A stretch of 64,000 nucleotides of DNA from Pantoea sp. (GCF_028283705.1 NZ_JAPWKD010000034.1:1-64000), one strand, 5' to 3'. Shown: positions 8,661-18,037, numbered from the stretch's first letter. Numbers and translations are program-made. Notes: a model not told the origin generated them from the sequence alone.

Positions 8661-9710
8661 TTAATCTTCGCTGGCGGAAAAGTTTTTACGCGTTTTTACC
8701 TGCGCCATGCTTTCCAGAATACGGTGGTAGTTATCGAAACGGGAAATGTTGATGGTCCCGTTTTCTACCGCTTCGCGAATGGCACAGCCCGGATCGTTGT
8801 CATGTTTGCAGTCGCGGAATTTGCAACTGCCAAGAAACTCACGAAATTCGACAAATCCACGGGTAATTTGTTCCGGCTCCAGGTGCCACAAGCCAAATTC
8901 ACGTACCCCAGGGGAATCAATGACATCGCCGCCGTGGGGGAAATGGTACAGGCGTGCGGCGGTGGTGGTGTGCTGGCCGAGACCCGAGGCATCCGAGATG
9001 TCGTTGGTCAGGATTTCGTCACCGGCAACATCCAGACCCAGCAAGGCATTCAGCAGGCTGGATTTGCCGACGCCAGACTGTCCGGCAAAAATGCTGACGC
9101 GGCCAGTCAGTGCGGCTTCCAGCTCGGCCAGGCCATTTTTGGCACGGCTGGAGACCATCAGCACGCGGTAACCAATATGGCGATAGATATTCATCTGCTC
9201 ATCGACAAAGGCGCGAGCCTCGTCATCCAGCAGATCGGTTTTGTTCAGCACCAGCAGGGGCTCGATCCCCAGGGTTTCGCTGGCAACCAGGTAACGATCG
9301 ATGATGTTGAGTGACAGTTCCGGCAGGATCGCTGAAACGATAATGATCTGATCGATGTTGGCGGCGATCGGTTTGATGCCGTCGTAATAATCGGGGCGCG
9401 TCAGTACGCTGGTACGATCGTGCACAGCTTCGACGATCCCTTTGCCGCCGTTCTCATTCGCAGCACGCCATAAGACGCGATCGCCCGTCACCAGCGAACG
9501 GATGGTGCGACGGATATTACAGCGATGCACCTCGCCCGCGCTATCCTCGACGTCTGCGTGCATGCCGAAGCGGCTGATCACTACGCCATCGGTTGCTTCC
9601 CCAAACAGGCTGTCATCCGGTTCCGGTTTTTCGTTCCGTTGCTTCAGACGACGCTCGTGGTTCGCACTCACACGACGTTGTTGACCCTTCGACAGTTTAT
9701 TTTTGCTCAC
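8661..9710 (-). CDS. rsgA: Ribosome small subunit-dependent GTPase RsgA
   Basis: 349 residues. A circularly permuted GTPase that checks late 30S subunit maturation. Order: N-terminal basic tail and OB fold (~1-110), then NKTD (G4, 156-159) ahead of the P-loop GQSGVGKS (210-217) and DSPG (265-268), which is the permuted order, then a zinc knuckle with C296, C301, H303 and C309. The start is GTG at VSKNKLSKGQ, matching the E. coli N-terminus, with GAGAGGAT upstream; the frame is open for another 14 codons. Divergent from orn. Confidence 0.97.
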   Translation of the reverse strand: MSKNKLSKGQQRRVSANHERRLKQRNEKPEPDDSLFGEATDGVVISRFGMHADVEDSAGEVHRCNIRRTIRSLVTGDRVLWRAANENGGKGIVEAVHDRTSVLTRPDYYDGIKPIAANIDQIIIVSAILPELSLNIIDRYLVASETLGIEPLLVLNKTDLLDDEARAFVDEQMNIYRHIGYRVLMVSSRAKNGLAELEAALTGRVSIFAGQSGVGKSSLLNALLGLDVAGDEILTNDISDASGLGQHTTTAARLYHFPHGGDVIDSPGVREFGLWHLEPEQITRGFVEFREFLGSCKFRDCKHDNDPGCAIREAVENGTINISRFDNYHRILESMAQVKTRKNFSASED

Positions 9711-9812
9711 GCATCCTCTCACGCTTTCGCCAGGCTTCGCCCCGCTGGGCAAAACGTCTATGATACACCTTAATTTAGTCTAATGACGACTTTGGCAACG
9801 GGCGGAAAACGC

Positions 9813-10361
9813 ATGACAGCTGGAAATGAAAACAATCTGATTTGGATCGACCTCGAAATGACCGGACTGGATCCGGAACGCGATCGTATTATTGAGATCG
9901 CCACGCTGGTGACCGATGCAAACCTGAATATTCTGGCAGAGGGGCCGGTGCTGGCGGTGCATCAATCCGATGCGCAGCTGGCGCTGATGGATGACTGGAA
10001 CGTGCGCACTCACACCAATAGCGGCCTGGTGGAGCGTGTGAAAGCCAGCCAGTACGACGATCATGCTGCTGAACTGGCAACTATCGAATTTCTGAAACAG
10101 TGGGTACCCGCGAATACCTCGCCGATTTGTGGCAACAGCATCGGTCAGGATCGTCGCTTCCTGTTTAAATACATGCCGGAACTGGAAGCCTATTTCCATT
10201 ACCGTTATCTCGATGTCAGTACCCTGAAAGAGCTGGCGCGTCGCTGGAAGCCCGATATCCTGCCAGGTTTCAAAAAGAGCGGCAGTCATCAGGCGCTGGA
10301 TGATATTCGTGAATCGGTGGCGGAACTGGCTTATTATCGCGAGCACTTTTTGCAGCTTTAA
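9813..10361 (+). CDS. orn: Oligoribonuclease
   Basis: 182 residues. A 3'-5' exoribonuclease of the DEDDh family that degrades 2-5 nt RNAs (and pGpG) to mononucleotides; essential in E. coli. The catalytic acidic residues are visible: D13 and E15 in WIDLEMTGLD, and the C-terminal SHQALDDIRES carrying the catalytic His and last Asp. The start at MTAGNENNLIW matches E. coli MSANENNLIW and has GGCGGAAAA upstream; a start 10 codons earlier is less likely. Downstream lie the tRNA-Gly genes, as in E. coli. Confidence 0.97.
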   Translation: MTAGNENNLIWIDLEMTGLDPERDRIIEIATLVTDANLNILAEGPVLAVHQSDAQLALMDDWNVRTHTNSGLVERVKASQYDDHAAELATIEFLKQWVPANTSPICGNSIGQDRRFLFKYMPELEAYFHYRYLDVSTLKELARRWKPDILPGFKKSGSHQALDDIRESVAELAYYREHFLQL

Positions 10362-10445
10362 GCTGGTCAGGGTGCGCAGGAAAACAGCAGGTTGCTGAAT
10401 TAAGCAGCAAACGCGCGGAAAGCGAAAAATTTTGCTTTCAGGCTC

Positions 10446-10473
10446 TTGCGATGGAAAGGATTTCTCGTATAAT
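10446..10473 (+). promoter_or_regulatory. Stable-RNA promoter of the tRNA-Gly operon
   Basis: TTGCGA, a 16-bp spacer and a perfect TATAAT, followed by the GC-rich discriminator GCGCACCCC typical of stringently controlled tRNA/rRNA promoters. AAAAATTTT just upstream resembles an UP element. Transcription would start near 10480, about 200 bases before the first tRNA. Confidence 0.8.
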
Positions 10474-10479
10474 GCGCAC

Positions 10480-10680
10480 CCCGTACCGATGAAGAATTTC
10501 GGTATGGTACAGAGTCAGTTTTTAGTTTGCTCAGTCGCAAACAAATACAACGATGCAGCATCGAGTATTTTTGTTTGCAACAAGGCGGCAACTGAACGAG
10601 TCCCTGGGAGTTTACTCAAGTAAGTGACCTGGGTGAGTGAAGGAAGCCAACGCAGTCGCAAACAAAAAGACGACGATGAT
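10480..10680 (+). ncRNA. Structured 5' leader of the tRNA-Gly transcript
   Basis: The predicted transcript opens with a hairpin (TACCGA 10484-10489 with TCGGTA 10499-10504). A long imperfect stem follows: GCAAACAAATAC (10537-10548) pairs with GTATTTTTGTTTGC (10565-10578) around an inner CGATGC/GCATCG stem. A 14-base direct repeat CAGTCGCAAACAAA occurs at 10532 and again at 10653, so two copies compete for the same pairing partner. No open reading frame of note. Whether the leader has a function after processing is unknown. Confidence 0.5.
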
Positions 10681-10756
<76 letters not shown>

Positions 10757-10781
10757 AAATCTGTATAGCAGCACCCTCTAC

Positions 10782-10857
<76 letters not shown>

Positions 10858-10882
10858 AAATTTGTATAGCAGTACCTCCTAC

Positions 10883-10958
<76 letters not shown>

Positions 10959-11383
10959 GATTTTTATATTCATTAAAGTTGTTTGTCGTAGATTACGAAC
11001 AGCACTAAAACTGTGTCAGCCAGGGCGTTTTCTGAAATTTTGCTCAATTCTGCTGAGGCAGGTAAGTGACGAATTGGCGACGGTCGCTGCCAAAATAATT
11101 CTTCAGGTTATCCACAATCTGTCTGGTGCACCCGGACGGCGCTTTACCCCATCTGCAAAACTGTTTTAAACAGAGTTATCCACAGGCTCTGGACAGACAC
11201 CCGCAACGTAAAACATGTGAAAATGTTAACGATTAATAAATAATTAACTGATTTTAATGATTATTTTCATGTTTCAGTCTGTTAGTACGATGACTGGACG
11301 ATATAACGGGGCATACCTGCAATCGGACTTATAATTTTATTCACAGCATGTGGAAAAGGATTTTATCCTGTAAATTTGCTCAA
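10959..11383. other. datA-like DnaA-box cluster
   Basis: A gene-free interval between the last tRNA-Gly and queG. It holds three exact DnaA boxes on the plus strand: TTATCCACA at 11108-11116 and 11176-11184, and TTATTCACA at 11337-11345. A one-mismatch box on the minus strand (TGTGGAAAA, 11350-11358) is also present. Between them, 11215-11280 is very AT-rich. In E. coli the DnaA-titrating, DnaA-ATP-hydrolysing locus datA lies at this position beside glyVXY. E. coli datA also needs an IHF site; I found no exact IHF consensus here, so equivalence is inferred from boxes plus synteny. Confidence 0.7.
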
Positions 11384-12523
11384 TCACGCATCACGTGACA
11401 GTCCCTTTTCAATCGCACGTACCAGCCGCAGTTTGCGGGCGGGCTGAACGTCAATCGCCAGTGCAGCACGTTTCTGTCGCTGCTGTTCCAAAGCCCAGTC
11501 GATATGTTCATCCAGCAATGGATGCTCCCCTGAACGCTGTTGCAGTACGGTAATGTTTTCTTCCGACCACGGGGCATTACCCAGCGCTACCGCGACATTG
11601 CGCAACCAGCGCAGATGACCAATCCGGCGAATTGCCGATCCCTCCGTCACGCGCAGAAACTTTGCTTCATCCCACATAAATAGCGTGGTGAGGGGCGGGG
11701 CATGCAGCACCGCTCGGGGCGAAAAATCGTCCTCATCTGTCAATTGCCCATAGCGATTCCACGGACAAATCAGCTGACAATCGTCACAACCATAAATACG
11801 GTTGCCAATCAGCGGACGGAACTCCTCGGGAATGGCACCTTCCAGCTCAATGGTCAGGTAAGAGATGCAACGACGCGCATCCACCGTGTAGGGCTCGACA
11901 ATCGCCGCTGTGGGGCAGATGGTCATGCAGGCCACACAACGACCACACTGCTCCTCCTGCGGGGTATCGACCGGCAGCGGCAGATCGATCAGCAGCTCGC
12001 CGAGGAAAAACCAGGACCCCGCTTCGCGGTTAAGGATTAGAGAATGTTTTCCGGTCCAGCCGAGTCCCGCTTTGGCTGCCAGCGGGCGTTCCAGCAGTGG
12101 CGCTGAATCAACAAACGGGCGGAAATTCAGTTCGCCACAATGCTCCTGGATCTTATCCCCGAGTTTTTTCAGCCGATTACGCAGAACTTTGTGATAGTCG
12201 CGTCCCAGCGCATATCGGCTAACATAACCGAGCTGAGGGTTTTTTAACGTGCTGGCGAAGGCGGCTTTGGCAGGCAGATAATTCATGCGCACGCTGATGA
12301 CGCGCAACGTGCCGGGTAATAACTCATGAGGGCGCGCGCGCATCATGCCATGACGCGCCATCCACTCCATCTCGCCGTGATATTGTTTCTCCAGCCACGC
12401 CTGCAACCTGGGCTCTTCTGCGCTGAGGTCGGTATCGCAAATACCTACCTGCTGGAAGCCAAGTTCGCGCCCCCATTGTTTAATCTGTTGGGCAAGCTGA
12501 TGAAGATCGAGAGGGTATGACAT
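11384..12523 (-). CDS. queG: Epoxyqueuosine reductase QueG
   Basis: 379 residues. A cobalamin- and iron-sulfur-dependent enzyme doing the last step of queuosine synthesis, reduction of epoxyqueuosine in tRNA. An N-terminal corrinoid-binding part (~1-180, with PFVDSAPLLERPLA holding the catalytic Asp) is followed by two 4Fe-4S motifs, CGRCVACMTICP and CDDCQLICP, and a HEAT-like C-terminus. Its ATG overlaps that of the divergent nnr in the sequence CATG, and no clear Shine-Dalgarno precedes it. Confidence 0.97.
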   Translation of the reverse strand: MSYPLDLHQLAQQIKQWGRELGFQQVGICDTDLSAEEPRLQAWLEKQYHGEMEWMARHGMMRARPHELLPGTLRVISVRMNYLPAKAAFASTLKNPQLGYVSRYALGRDYHKVLRNRLKKLGDKIQEHCGELNFRPFVDSAPLLERPLAAKAGLGWTGKHSLILNREAGSWFFLGELLIDLPLPVDTPQEEQCGRCVACMTICPTAAIVEPYTVDARRCISYLTIELEGAIPEEFRPLIGNRIYGCDDCQLICPWNRYGQLTDEDDFSPRAVLHAPPLTTLFMWDEAKFLRVTEGSAIRRIGHLRWLRNVAVALGNAPWSEENITVLQQRSGEHPLLDEHIDWALEQQRQKRAALAIDVQPARKLRLVRAIEKGLSRDA

Positions 12524-14039
12524 GAGAAACCAGGAATTGAATGCTAACCCGCGCAGTTTATCACACTCTGTCTGGCCTGCGCAGGCGATAGGGCAACTGG
12601 AACGCGATGCGGCCGACAGCCTGGGATTGACCCTGTATGAATTGATGCTGCGTGCCGGGCAGGCCAGCTATGAACTGGCGCGTCGGTTATGGCCTGACGC
12701 CAGCCACTGGATGATTCTGTGCGGCCACGGTAACAACGGGGGGGATGGCTATGTGGTAGCGCGACTGGCGCAGGCGGCAGGGATGCAGGTGACACTGCTG
12801 GCGTGTGCGGGCAGCAAACCGTTGCCGGAGGAGGCTCAACAAGCGCGGGAGGCCTGGCTGGCCGCTGGGGGCGTTATTCATGCCGCCGATGCCCCCTGGC
12901 CGCAACAGGTTGAGGTGATTATCGATGCACTGCTCGGCACCGGGCTAAATCGTGCTCCCGGCGCGCCTTATGCTCATCTGATTACGCTGGCAAATGCCCA
13001 TGTTGCGCCCGTGCTGGCAATTGATATCCCGTCCGGACTGATGACGGCAAACGGTACTGCGCCGGGTGCGGCCATCGTTGCCGCTCATACCCTCAGCATG
13101 ATCGTGCTGAAGCCGGGTCTGCTCACCGGCAAGGCTCGTGATTATGTTGGGCAGCTGCATGTTGACGAACTGGGATTATCACCGTTTCTCACCGGCAATG
13201 AGGCACCGATGCAGCGGGTTGATGCGCAGGATCTGTCCCGCTGGCTGAAGCCGCGTAAAGCGACGTCCCACAAAGGTGATCATGGCCGCCTGCTGGTGGT
13301 GGGTGGCGATACCGGTACGGCAGGGGCCATTCGCATGACAGCGGAAGCGGCACTGCGCGCCGGTGCGGGCCTGGTTCGCGTATTAACGCATGAGGATAAT
13401 ATTGCGCCGATCCTGACTGCCAGGCCGGAACTGATGGTGGATGCACTGAGCGAGGCGCGCCTGCAACAGGCACTGGAATGGGCGGATGTGATCGCCATTG
13501 GCCCTGGCTTAGGCCAGCGTGAATGGGGGAAACAGGCACTGAAAAGGGTGGCTGCTTGCGAAAAGCCGATGCTTTGGGATGCAGATGCACTTAACCTGCT
13601 GGCAATCAACGCAGATTCCCGTCAGAATCGCATCATCACGCCACATCCGGGTGAGGCTGCTCGCCTGCTGGATGTGAAGACCAGTGATATTGAGAGTGAC
13701 CGCATCCATGCCGCCCAGGCGCTGGTCAAACGCTACGGAGGCGTGGCAGTGCTGAAAGGGGCGGGTACGGTGATTGCCAGTGCAAAGGGACAGCTGGTGA
13801 TTGCCGATGTGGGTAATGCCGGTATGGCCTCTGGTGGTATGGGGGACGTACTGAGCGGCATCATTGCCGCGCTGATAGGCCAGAAACTGGCTTTGTTTGA
13901 TGCGGCCTGTGCAGGCTGTGTGGCGCATGGTGCAGCAGCGGATGCCGTTGCCCGTCTGCGTGGCACGCGCGGTATGCTGGCCACCGATTTGTTCGAACTG
14001 CTGTGGCAGTTTGTTAATCCTGAGATGATCCAACAATAA
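12522..14039 (+). CDS. nnr: Bifunctional NAD(P)HX repair enzyme (epimerase/dehydratase)
   Basis: 505 residues. It repairs hydrated NADH/NADPH: the N-terminal YjeF_N domain (~20-220, GHGNNGGDGYVVARLA) epimerises R- to S-NAD(P)HX, and the C-terminal ribokinase-like domain (~235-500, NAGMASGGMGDVLSG and TPHPGEAARLL) is the ADP-dependent dehydratase. The start has GAGAGGG upstream and overlaps the queG start, so the promoter must lie inside queG. It heads the run nnr-tsaE-amiB-mutL-miaA-hfq-hflXKC, with 3 bases to tsaE. Confidence 0.97.
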   Translation: MRNQELNANPRSLSHSVWPAQAIGQLERDAADSLGLTLYELMLRAGQASYELARRLWPDASHWMILCGHGNNGGDGYVVARLAQAAGMQVTLLACAGSKPLPEEAQQAREAWLAAGGVIHAADAPWPQQVEVIIDALLGTGLNRAPGAPYAHLITLANAHVAPVLAIDIPSGLMTANGTAPGAAIVAAHTLSMIVLKPGLLTGKARDYVGQLHVDELGLSPFLTGNEAPMQRVDAQDLSRWLKPRKATSHKGDHGRLLVVGGDTGTAGAIRMTAEAALRAGAGLVRVLTHEDNIAPILTARPELMVDALSEARLQQALEWADVIAIGPGLGQREWGKQALKRVAACEKPMLWDADALNLLAINADSRQNRIITPHPGEAARLLDVKTSDIESDRIHAAQALVKRYGGVAVLKGAGTVIASAKGQLVIADVGNAGMASGGMGDVLSGIIAALIGQKLALFDAACAGCVAHGAAADAVARLRGTRGMLATDLFELLWQFVNPEMIQQ

Positions 14040-14042
14040 AGC

Positions 14043-14519
14043 ATGAAGACCTGTGTTATCCCTTTGCCCGATGAAGCGGCAACCCTTGAACTTGGCGCAC
14101 AGCTGGCCCGCGTATGCAGCAGTGCGGCGGTAATTTATCTTTATGGCGATCTGGGTGCCGGTAAAACCACCTTCAGTCGTGGTTTTTTGCAGGCGCTGGG
14201 TCATCAGGGCAATGTAAAAAGCCCCACTTATACGCTGGTCGAGCCTTATACGCTGGGAAGTCGTACTCTGTATCATTTTGACCTGTATCGTCTGGCCGAT
14301 CCGGAAGAGCTGGAGTTCATGGGGATTCGTGATTATTTCAGCGGCGAGGCGATTTGTCTGGTCGAATGGCCGCAGCAGGGCACGGGTGTGTTGCCTGACC
14401 CCGATTTGGCATTGACGCTGCGTTACGTTGATAACGCGCGTGAAGCAGAATTACAGGCGGTTTCGGTGCAGGGTGAAAGCCTGCTGCAACACTTTAAGCA
14501 GCAAAGGAATCAGGCATGA
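14043..14519 (+). CDS. tsaE: tRNA threonylcarbamoyladenosine ATPase TsaE
   Basis: 158 residues. ATPase subunit that works with TsaB and TsaD to make t6A37 on tRNAs reading ANN codons. P-loop GDLGAGKT at residues 35-42; SPTYTLVEPY and the C-terminal LVEWPQQG motif are typical. It overlaps amiB by 4 bases (ATGA), implying translational coupling. Confidence 0.96.
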   Translation: MKTCVIPLPDEAATLELGAQLARVCSSAAVIYLYGDLGAGKTTFSRGFLQALGHQGNVKSPTYTLVEPYTLGSRTLYHFDLYRLADPEELEFMGIRDYFSGEAICLVEWPQQGTGVLPDPDLALTLRYVDNAREAELQAVSVQGESLLQHFKQQRNQA

Positions 14520-16165
14520 TGTCACGGATGAAAATGGTCCTTGCGGCCCTGCTCTGCCTGTTTTCGGCTTCAGCGCTGTCGGCCGCGTTGTCAGATATTA
14601 AAGTTGAGAATGGTGATAGCCAGGCGACTGTAACACTGAGTTTCAACGGCCAGCCGGTGTATGGTTTTTTTCCGCTGCATAATCCCGATCGCGTGGTGCT
14701 GGATATCCGCCAGAGCGGCAATATTCAGGGGCTGCCGCTCAATTTCAGCGGCGAAAATCTGGTTAAGCGTATCCGCAACAGTAAACCGCAGGATAAGCAA
14801 AGTATCCGCCTGGTGTTCGAGCTGACGCAGGCAGCACACACCCGTGCCACCACGCAGCGTGAAGGTAATCAATATCGTGTGGTGTTTACCATGCGTGGTA
14901 CGCAAACCGCTAAACGTAACGCTGCGGCAGTAAGTTCCGTGCGGGAAACGCAAAGTAGTAGCCAGGGGAATCCGTTCAATGCCAACCCGGTGACGGCAGT
15001 GAGCAGCAGCGATACCACGATACGCCCTGGCGGTGCGGTAAGCCGTAACGAACAGGTCATCGTGGCGATTGACGCCGGACATGGCGGCCAGGACCCGGGG
15101 GCTTCAGGCCAGCACGGCTTGCATGAAAAAAATGTCACCATCGCCATTGCGCGCAAGCTGAAGGCGCTGATGGATCGCGATCCCATGTTTAAACCGGTGT
15201 TGACGCGAACCGGTGATTATTTTATCTCGGTGATGGGCCGTTCCGACGTGGCGCGCAAAGAGAATGCCAACCTGCTGGTATCGATTCACGCCGATGCTGC
15301 ACCCAGCCATTCGGCAACGGGGGCGTCGGTGTGGGTGTTATCCAACCGTCGCGCAAATAGCGAAATGGCGAACTGGCTGGAGCAGAAAGAGAAGCAATCG
15401 GAACTGCTGGGCGGTGCAGGTGATCTGCTGGCGAACAGCCAGGCCGATCCTTACCTGAGCCAGGCAGTGCTGGATCTGCAATTCGGCCATTCACAGCGCG
15501 TGGGCTATGATGTGGCGGTGAAAGTCCTGCAACAGCTGCGTAGCGTCACGCCATTGCATAAACGCCTGCCAGAGCACGCCAGCCTCGGTGTATTGCGTTC
15601 ACCGGATATTCCCTCTTTGCTGGTTGAAACCGGCTTTATCAGTAATGCCGCGGAGGAGCGACTGCTTGGCAGTAGCGCATATCAGGAGAAGATTGCTCAG
15701 TCGATTTATAAAGGCCTGCGCAATTACTTCCTGGCGCATCCGCTGCAATCGGTCCCAAAGGAAGAAAATAGGCCGCTGGACAACGCACCAGCGGTTAGCG
15801 TCGCCAGCAATCCGGCGACGGGAACGGTGCAGTATACTGGCGTGACGCAGCGCCATACGGTGACACGCGGTGAAACCCTGTCAGGCATTGCGGCAAAATA
15901 CGGTGTCAGCATGGCGACATTGCGTGAAATGAACAACCTGAAACGTGATGTGGTCTGGGTCGGTCAGCGTCTGAAAGTTCCGGCTAAATCGGGTGTCGCC
16001 TCGACGGCCGCTCGTGGCCCGGTGCGCCATAAAGTGGTGCGTGGCGACTCTCTGACGGCCATTGCTGCCCGCTACGGAGTCAGCCCCAATGCCATCATGC
16101 AGGCCAATAATATGAAGTCCTCCAATGTGATGCTGGGTCAGACCCTGAAAATTCCGCAATCCTGA
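14516..16165 (+). CDS. amiB: N-acetylmuramoyl-L-alanine amidase AmiB
   Basis: 549 residues. A periplasmic zinc amidase that splits septal peptidoglycan between MurNAc and L-Ala during daughter-cell separation, normally activated by EnvC. Order: signal peptide (~1-23), AMIN domain (~25-130), Ser/Thr-rich linker, Amidase_3 domain (~180-405) with zinc and catalytic residues H189, E204, H258 and E371, then two LysM peptidoglycan-binding repeats (~446-490 and ~504-547). E. coli AmiB is ~100 residues shorter, with one LysM as far as I recall. Several in-frame ATGs lie at the start; the one overlapping tsaE was taken. Confidence 0.95.
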   Translation: MMSRMKMVLAALLCLFSASALSAALSDIKVENGDSQATVTLSFNGQPVYGFFPLHNPDRVVLDIRQSGNIQGLPLNFSGENLVKRIRNSKPQDKQSIRLVFELTQAAHTRATTQREGNQYRVVFTMRGTQTAKRNAAAVSSVRETQSSSQGNPFNANPVTAVSSSDTTIRPGGAVSRNEQVIVAIDAGHGGQDPGASGQHGLHEKNVTIAIARKLKALMDRDPMFKPVLTRTGDYFISVMGRSDVARKENANLLVSIHADAAPSHSATGASVWVLSNRRANSEMANWLEQKEKQSELLGGAGDLLANSQADPYLSQAVLDLQFGHSQRVGYDVAVKVLQQLRSVTPLHKRLPEHASLGVLRSPDIPSLLVETGFISNAAEERLLGSSAYQEKIAQSIYKGLRNYFLAHPLQSVPKEENRPLDNAPAVSVASNPATGTVQYTGVTQRHTVTRGETLSGIAAKYGVSMATLREMNNLKRDVVWVGQRLKVPAKSGVASTAARGPVRHKVVRGDSLTAIAARYGVSPNAIMQANNMKSSNVMLGQTLKIPQS

Positions 16166-16167
16166 TT

Positions 16168-16188
16168 GCTGGCCCCTGGTGGGCCAGC
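16168..16188. other. Intra-operon hairpin between amiB and mutL
   Basis: GCTGGCCC/GGGCCAGC arms with loop CTGGT. No T-run follows (GGTTAAAAGG, which contains the mutL ribosome binding site), so it is more likely an mRNA processing or stability element than a full terminator. Confidence 0.5.
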
Positions 16189-16207
16189 CGGTTAAAAGGA
16201 CACCACC

Positions 16208-18037
16208 ATGCCTATACAAATCTTACCGCCACAGCTGGCAAACCAGATCGCGGCGGGCGAAGTGGTGGAGCGTCCGGCGTCGGTGGTGAAAGAGCTGGTG
16301 GAAAACAGCCTCGATGCCGGGGCGACACGTATTGATGTCGATATTGAAAAAGGCGGCGCGAAGCTGATCCGTATCCGCGATAACGGCTGTGGTATCGCTA
16401 AAGACGAGCTGGCGATGGCGCTGGCACGCCACGCGACCAGTAAAATTGCCTCACTTGATGATCTCGAAGCCATCGTCAGCCTCGGATTTCGCGGGGAAGC
16501 GCTCGCCAGTATCAGCTCAGTTTCCCGCCTGACGCTCACCTCACGTACCGAAGATCAAAGCGAAGCCTGGCAAGCCTACGCTGAGGGGCGGGATATGGCG
16601 GTGACGGTTAAACCGGCCGCGCATCCGGTGGGGACGACGCTGGAAGTACTCGATCTGTTTTACAACACTCCCGCCCGACGCAAGTTTATGCGCACGGAAA
16701 AAACCGAGTTTACCCATATCGATGAAGTGATTCGCCGCATTGCGCTGGCGCGCTTCGATGTGGCAATTTCACTCAGCCATAATGGCAAGCTGATGCGCCA
16801 GTACCGCGGCGTGAGCCAGGATGCGCAGCGTGAGCGGCGGCTGGGGGCAATTTGCGGCACTACCTTTATGCAACATGCGCTGAGAATTGACTGGCAGCAT
16901 GACGATTTGGCGTTGCGTGGCTGGGTGGCCGATCCGGCGGGTTCTCGCCAGGTAACGGACCTGCAATATTGCTACGTCAATGGCCGTATGATGCGTGACA
17001 AACTGATCAATCATGCCATCCGCCAGGCGTACCAAACCCAACTGGGGGATGAGCAGCAACCGGCTTACGTACTGTACCTGGAAATCGATCCGCATCAGGT
17101 GGATGTGAATGTCCATCCAGCCAAGCATGAGGTGCGTTTTCATCAGTCGCGTCTGGTGCACGATTTTATCTGGCAGGGCGTGATGAGTGCGTTGCAGGCC
17201 AGCCGTGCGGCAGAACTGCCGATCGCTCATGCAGAAGAACCTGCGCCGCAGTGGCAGCCAGAAAACCGTCAGGCGGCGGGGGGGAATCACTTTTCGCAGC
17301 CAGCGGCCGCACCGCGTCAGCCAGGCGCAACCCCCAGTGGCGGCTGGCAGCAAAAGGAGCCAACTTATCGCGCGCGCGAAGGGGTGGCTTATCAGCAGCT
17401 CCTGAAAACACCAGCCACTGTCGCGGCACCTCAGCCGCAGCCCGCGCCTAAACCTGAACGCGAAATGCCACTTGCTGCCCATGTACAGAGTTTTGGCCGG
17501 GTGCTGAGTGTGGTACGCGAGAGCTATGCCCTGTTGGAACGCGGCGATAAGCTATTCTTACTTTCGTTACCCGTGGCAGCACGCTGGCTGAAACAGGCCC
17601 AGTTGCAACCTGGAGAAGAGGGGTTAAAACCGCAGCCGCTACTTATTCCTGTCAGGTTGAAAATTGCCCCGGAAGAGTTGGCGGTTATTGGCCAGCAATC
17701 CACGCTGTTAACTGCGATGGGCATTGATTTACAAAGGGAAGGCCAGCATGTGACGCTACGCGCGGTGCCTTTACCGTTACGAACACAAAATTTACAAATC
17801 TTGATTCCAGACCTGTTAGGCTATCTCGCCCGGCAGCAAGAGGTCTCTGCATCCTCGCTGGCCCAATGGCTGGCACGTCGTGATGATGCAGAGGCAGCAC
17901 ACTGGAATCACTCGCAGGCGATTACGCTGCTGGCGGAGCTGGAACGGTTCTGTCCGCACTTGCTGAAGTCGCCGCCTTCTGGCCTGTTACAGGCCATTGA
18001 GATTGAGAGTGCGATTAACGCATTGAAGCATGAGTGA
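16208..18037 (+). CDS. mutL: DNA mismatch repair protein MutL
   Basis: 609 residues. It links mismatch recognition by MutS to MutH nicking and UvrD unwinding. The N-terminal GHKL ATPase has ELVENSLDAG (E29, N33), RDNGCGI (D58) and GFRGEAL. A Pro/Gln-rich linker (~335-430) precedes the C-terminal dimerisation domain (~430-609). As in other enterobacterial MutL, I see no endonuclease motif. AAAAGGACACC precedes the ATG. It overlaps miaA by 8 bases. Confidence 0.98.
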   Translation: MPIQILPPQLANQIAAGEVVERPASVVKELVENSLDAGATRIDVDIEKGGAKLIRIRDNGCGIAKDELAMALARHATSKIASLDDLEAIVSLGFRGEALASISSVSRLTLTSRTEDQSEAWQAYAEGRDMAVTVKPAAHPVGTTLEVLDLFYNTPARRKFMRTEKTEFTHIDEVIRRIALARFDVAISLSHNGKLMRQYRGVSQDAQRERRLGAICGTTFMQHALRIDWQHDDLALRGWVADPAGSRQVTDLQYCYVNGRMMRDKLINHAIRQAYQTQLGDEQQPAYVLYLEIDPHQVDVNVHPAKHEVRFHQSRLVHDFIWQGVMSALQASRAAELPIAHAEEPAPQWQPENRQAAGGNHFSQPAAAPRQPGATPSGGWQQKEPTYRAREGVAYQQLLKTPATVAAPQPQPAPKPEREMPLAAHVQSFGRVLSVVRESYALLERGDKLFLLSLPVAARWLKQAQLQPGEEGLKPQPLLIPVRLKIAPEELAVIGQQSTLLTAMGIDLQREGQHVTLRAVPLPLRTQNLQILIPDLLGYLARQQEVSASSLAQWLARRDDAEAAHWNHSQAITLLAELERFCPHLLKSPPSGLLQAIEIESAINALKHE

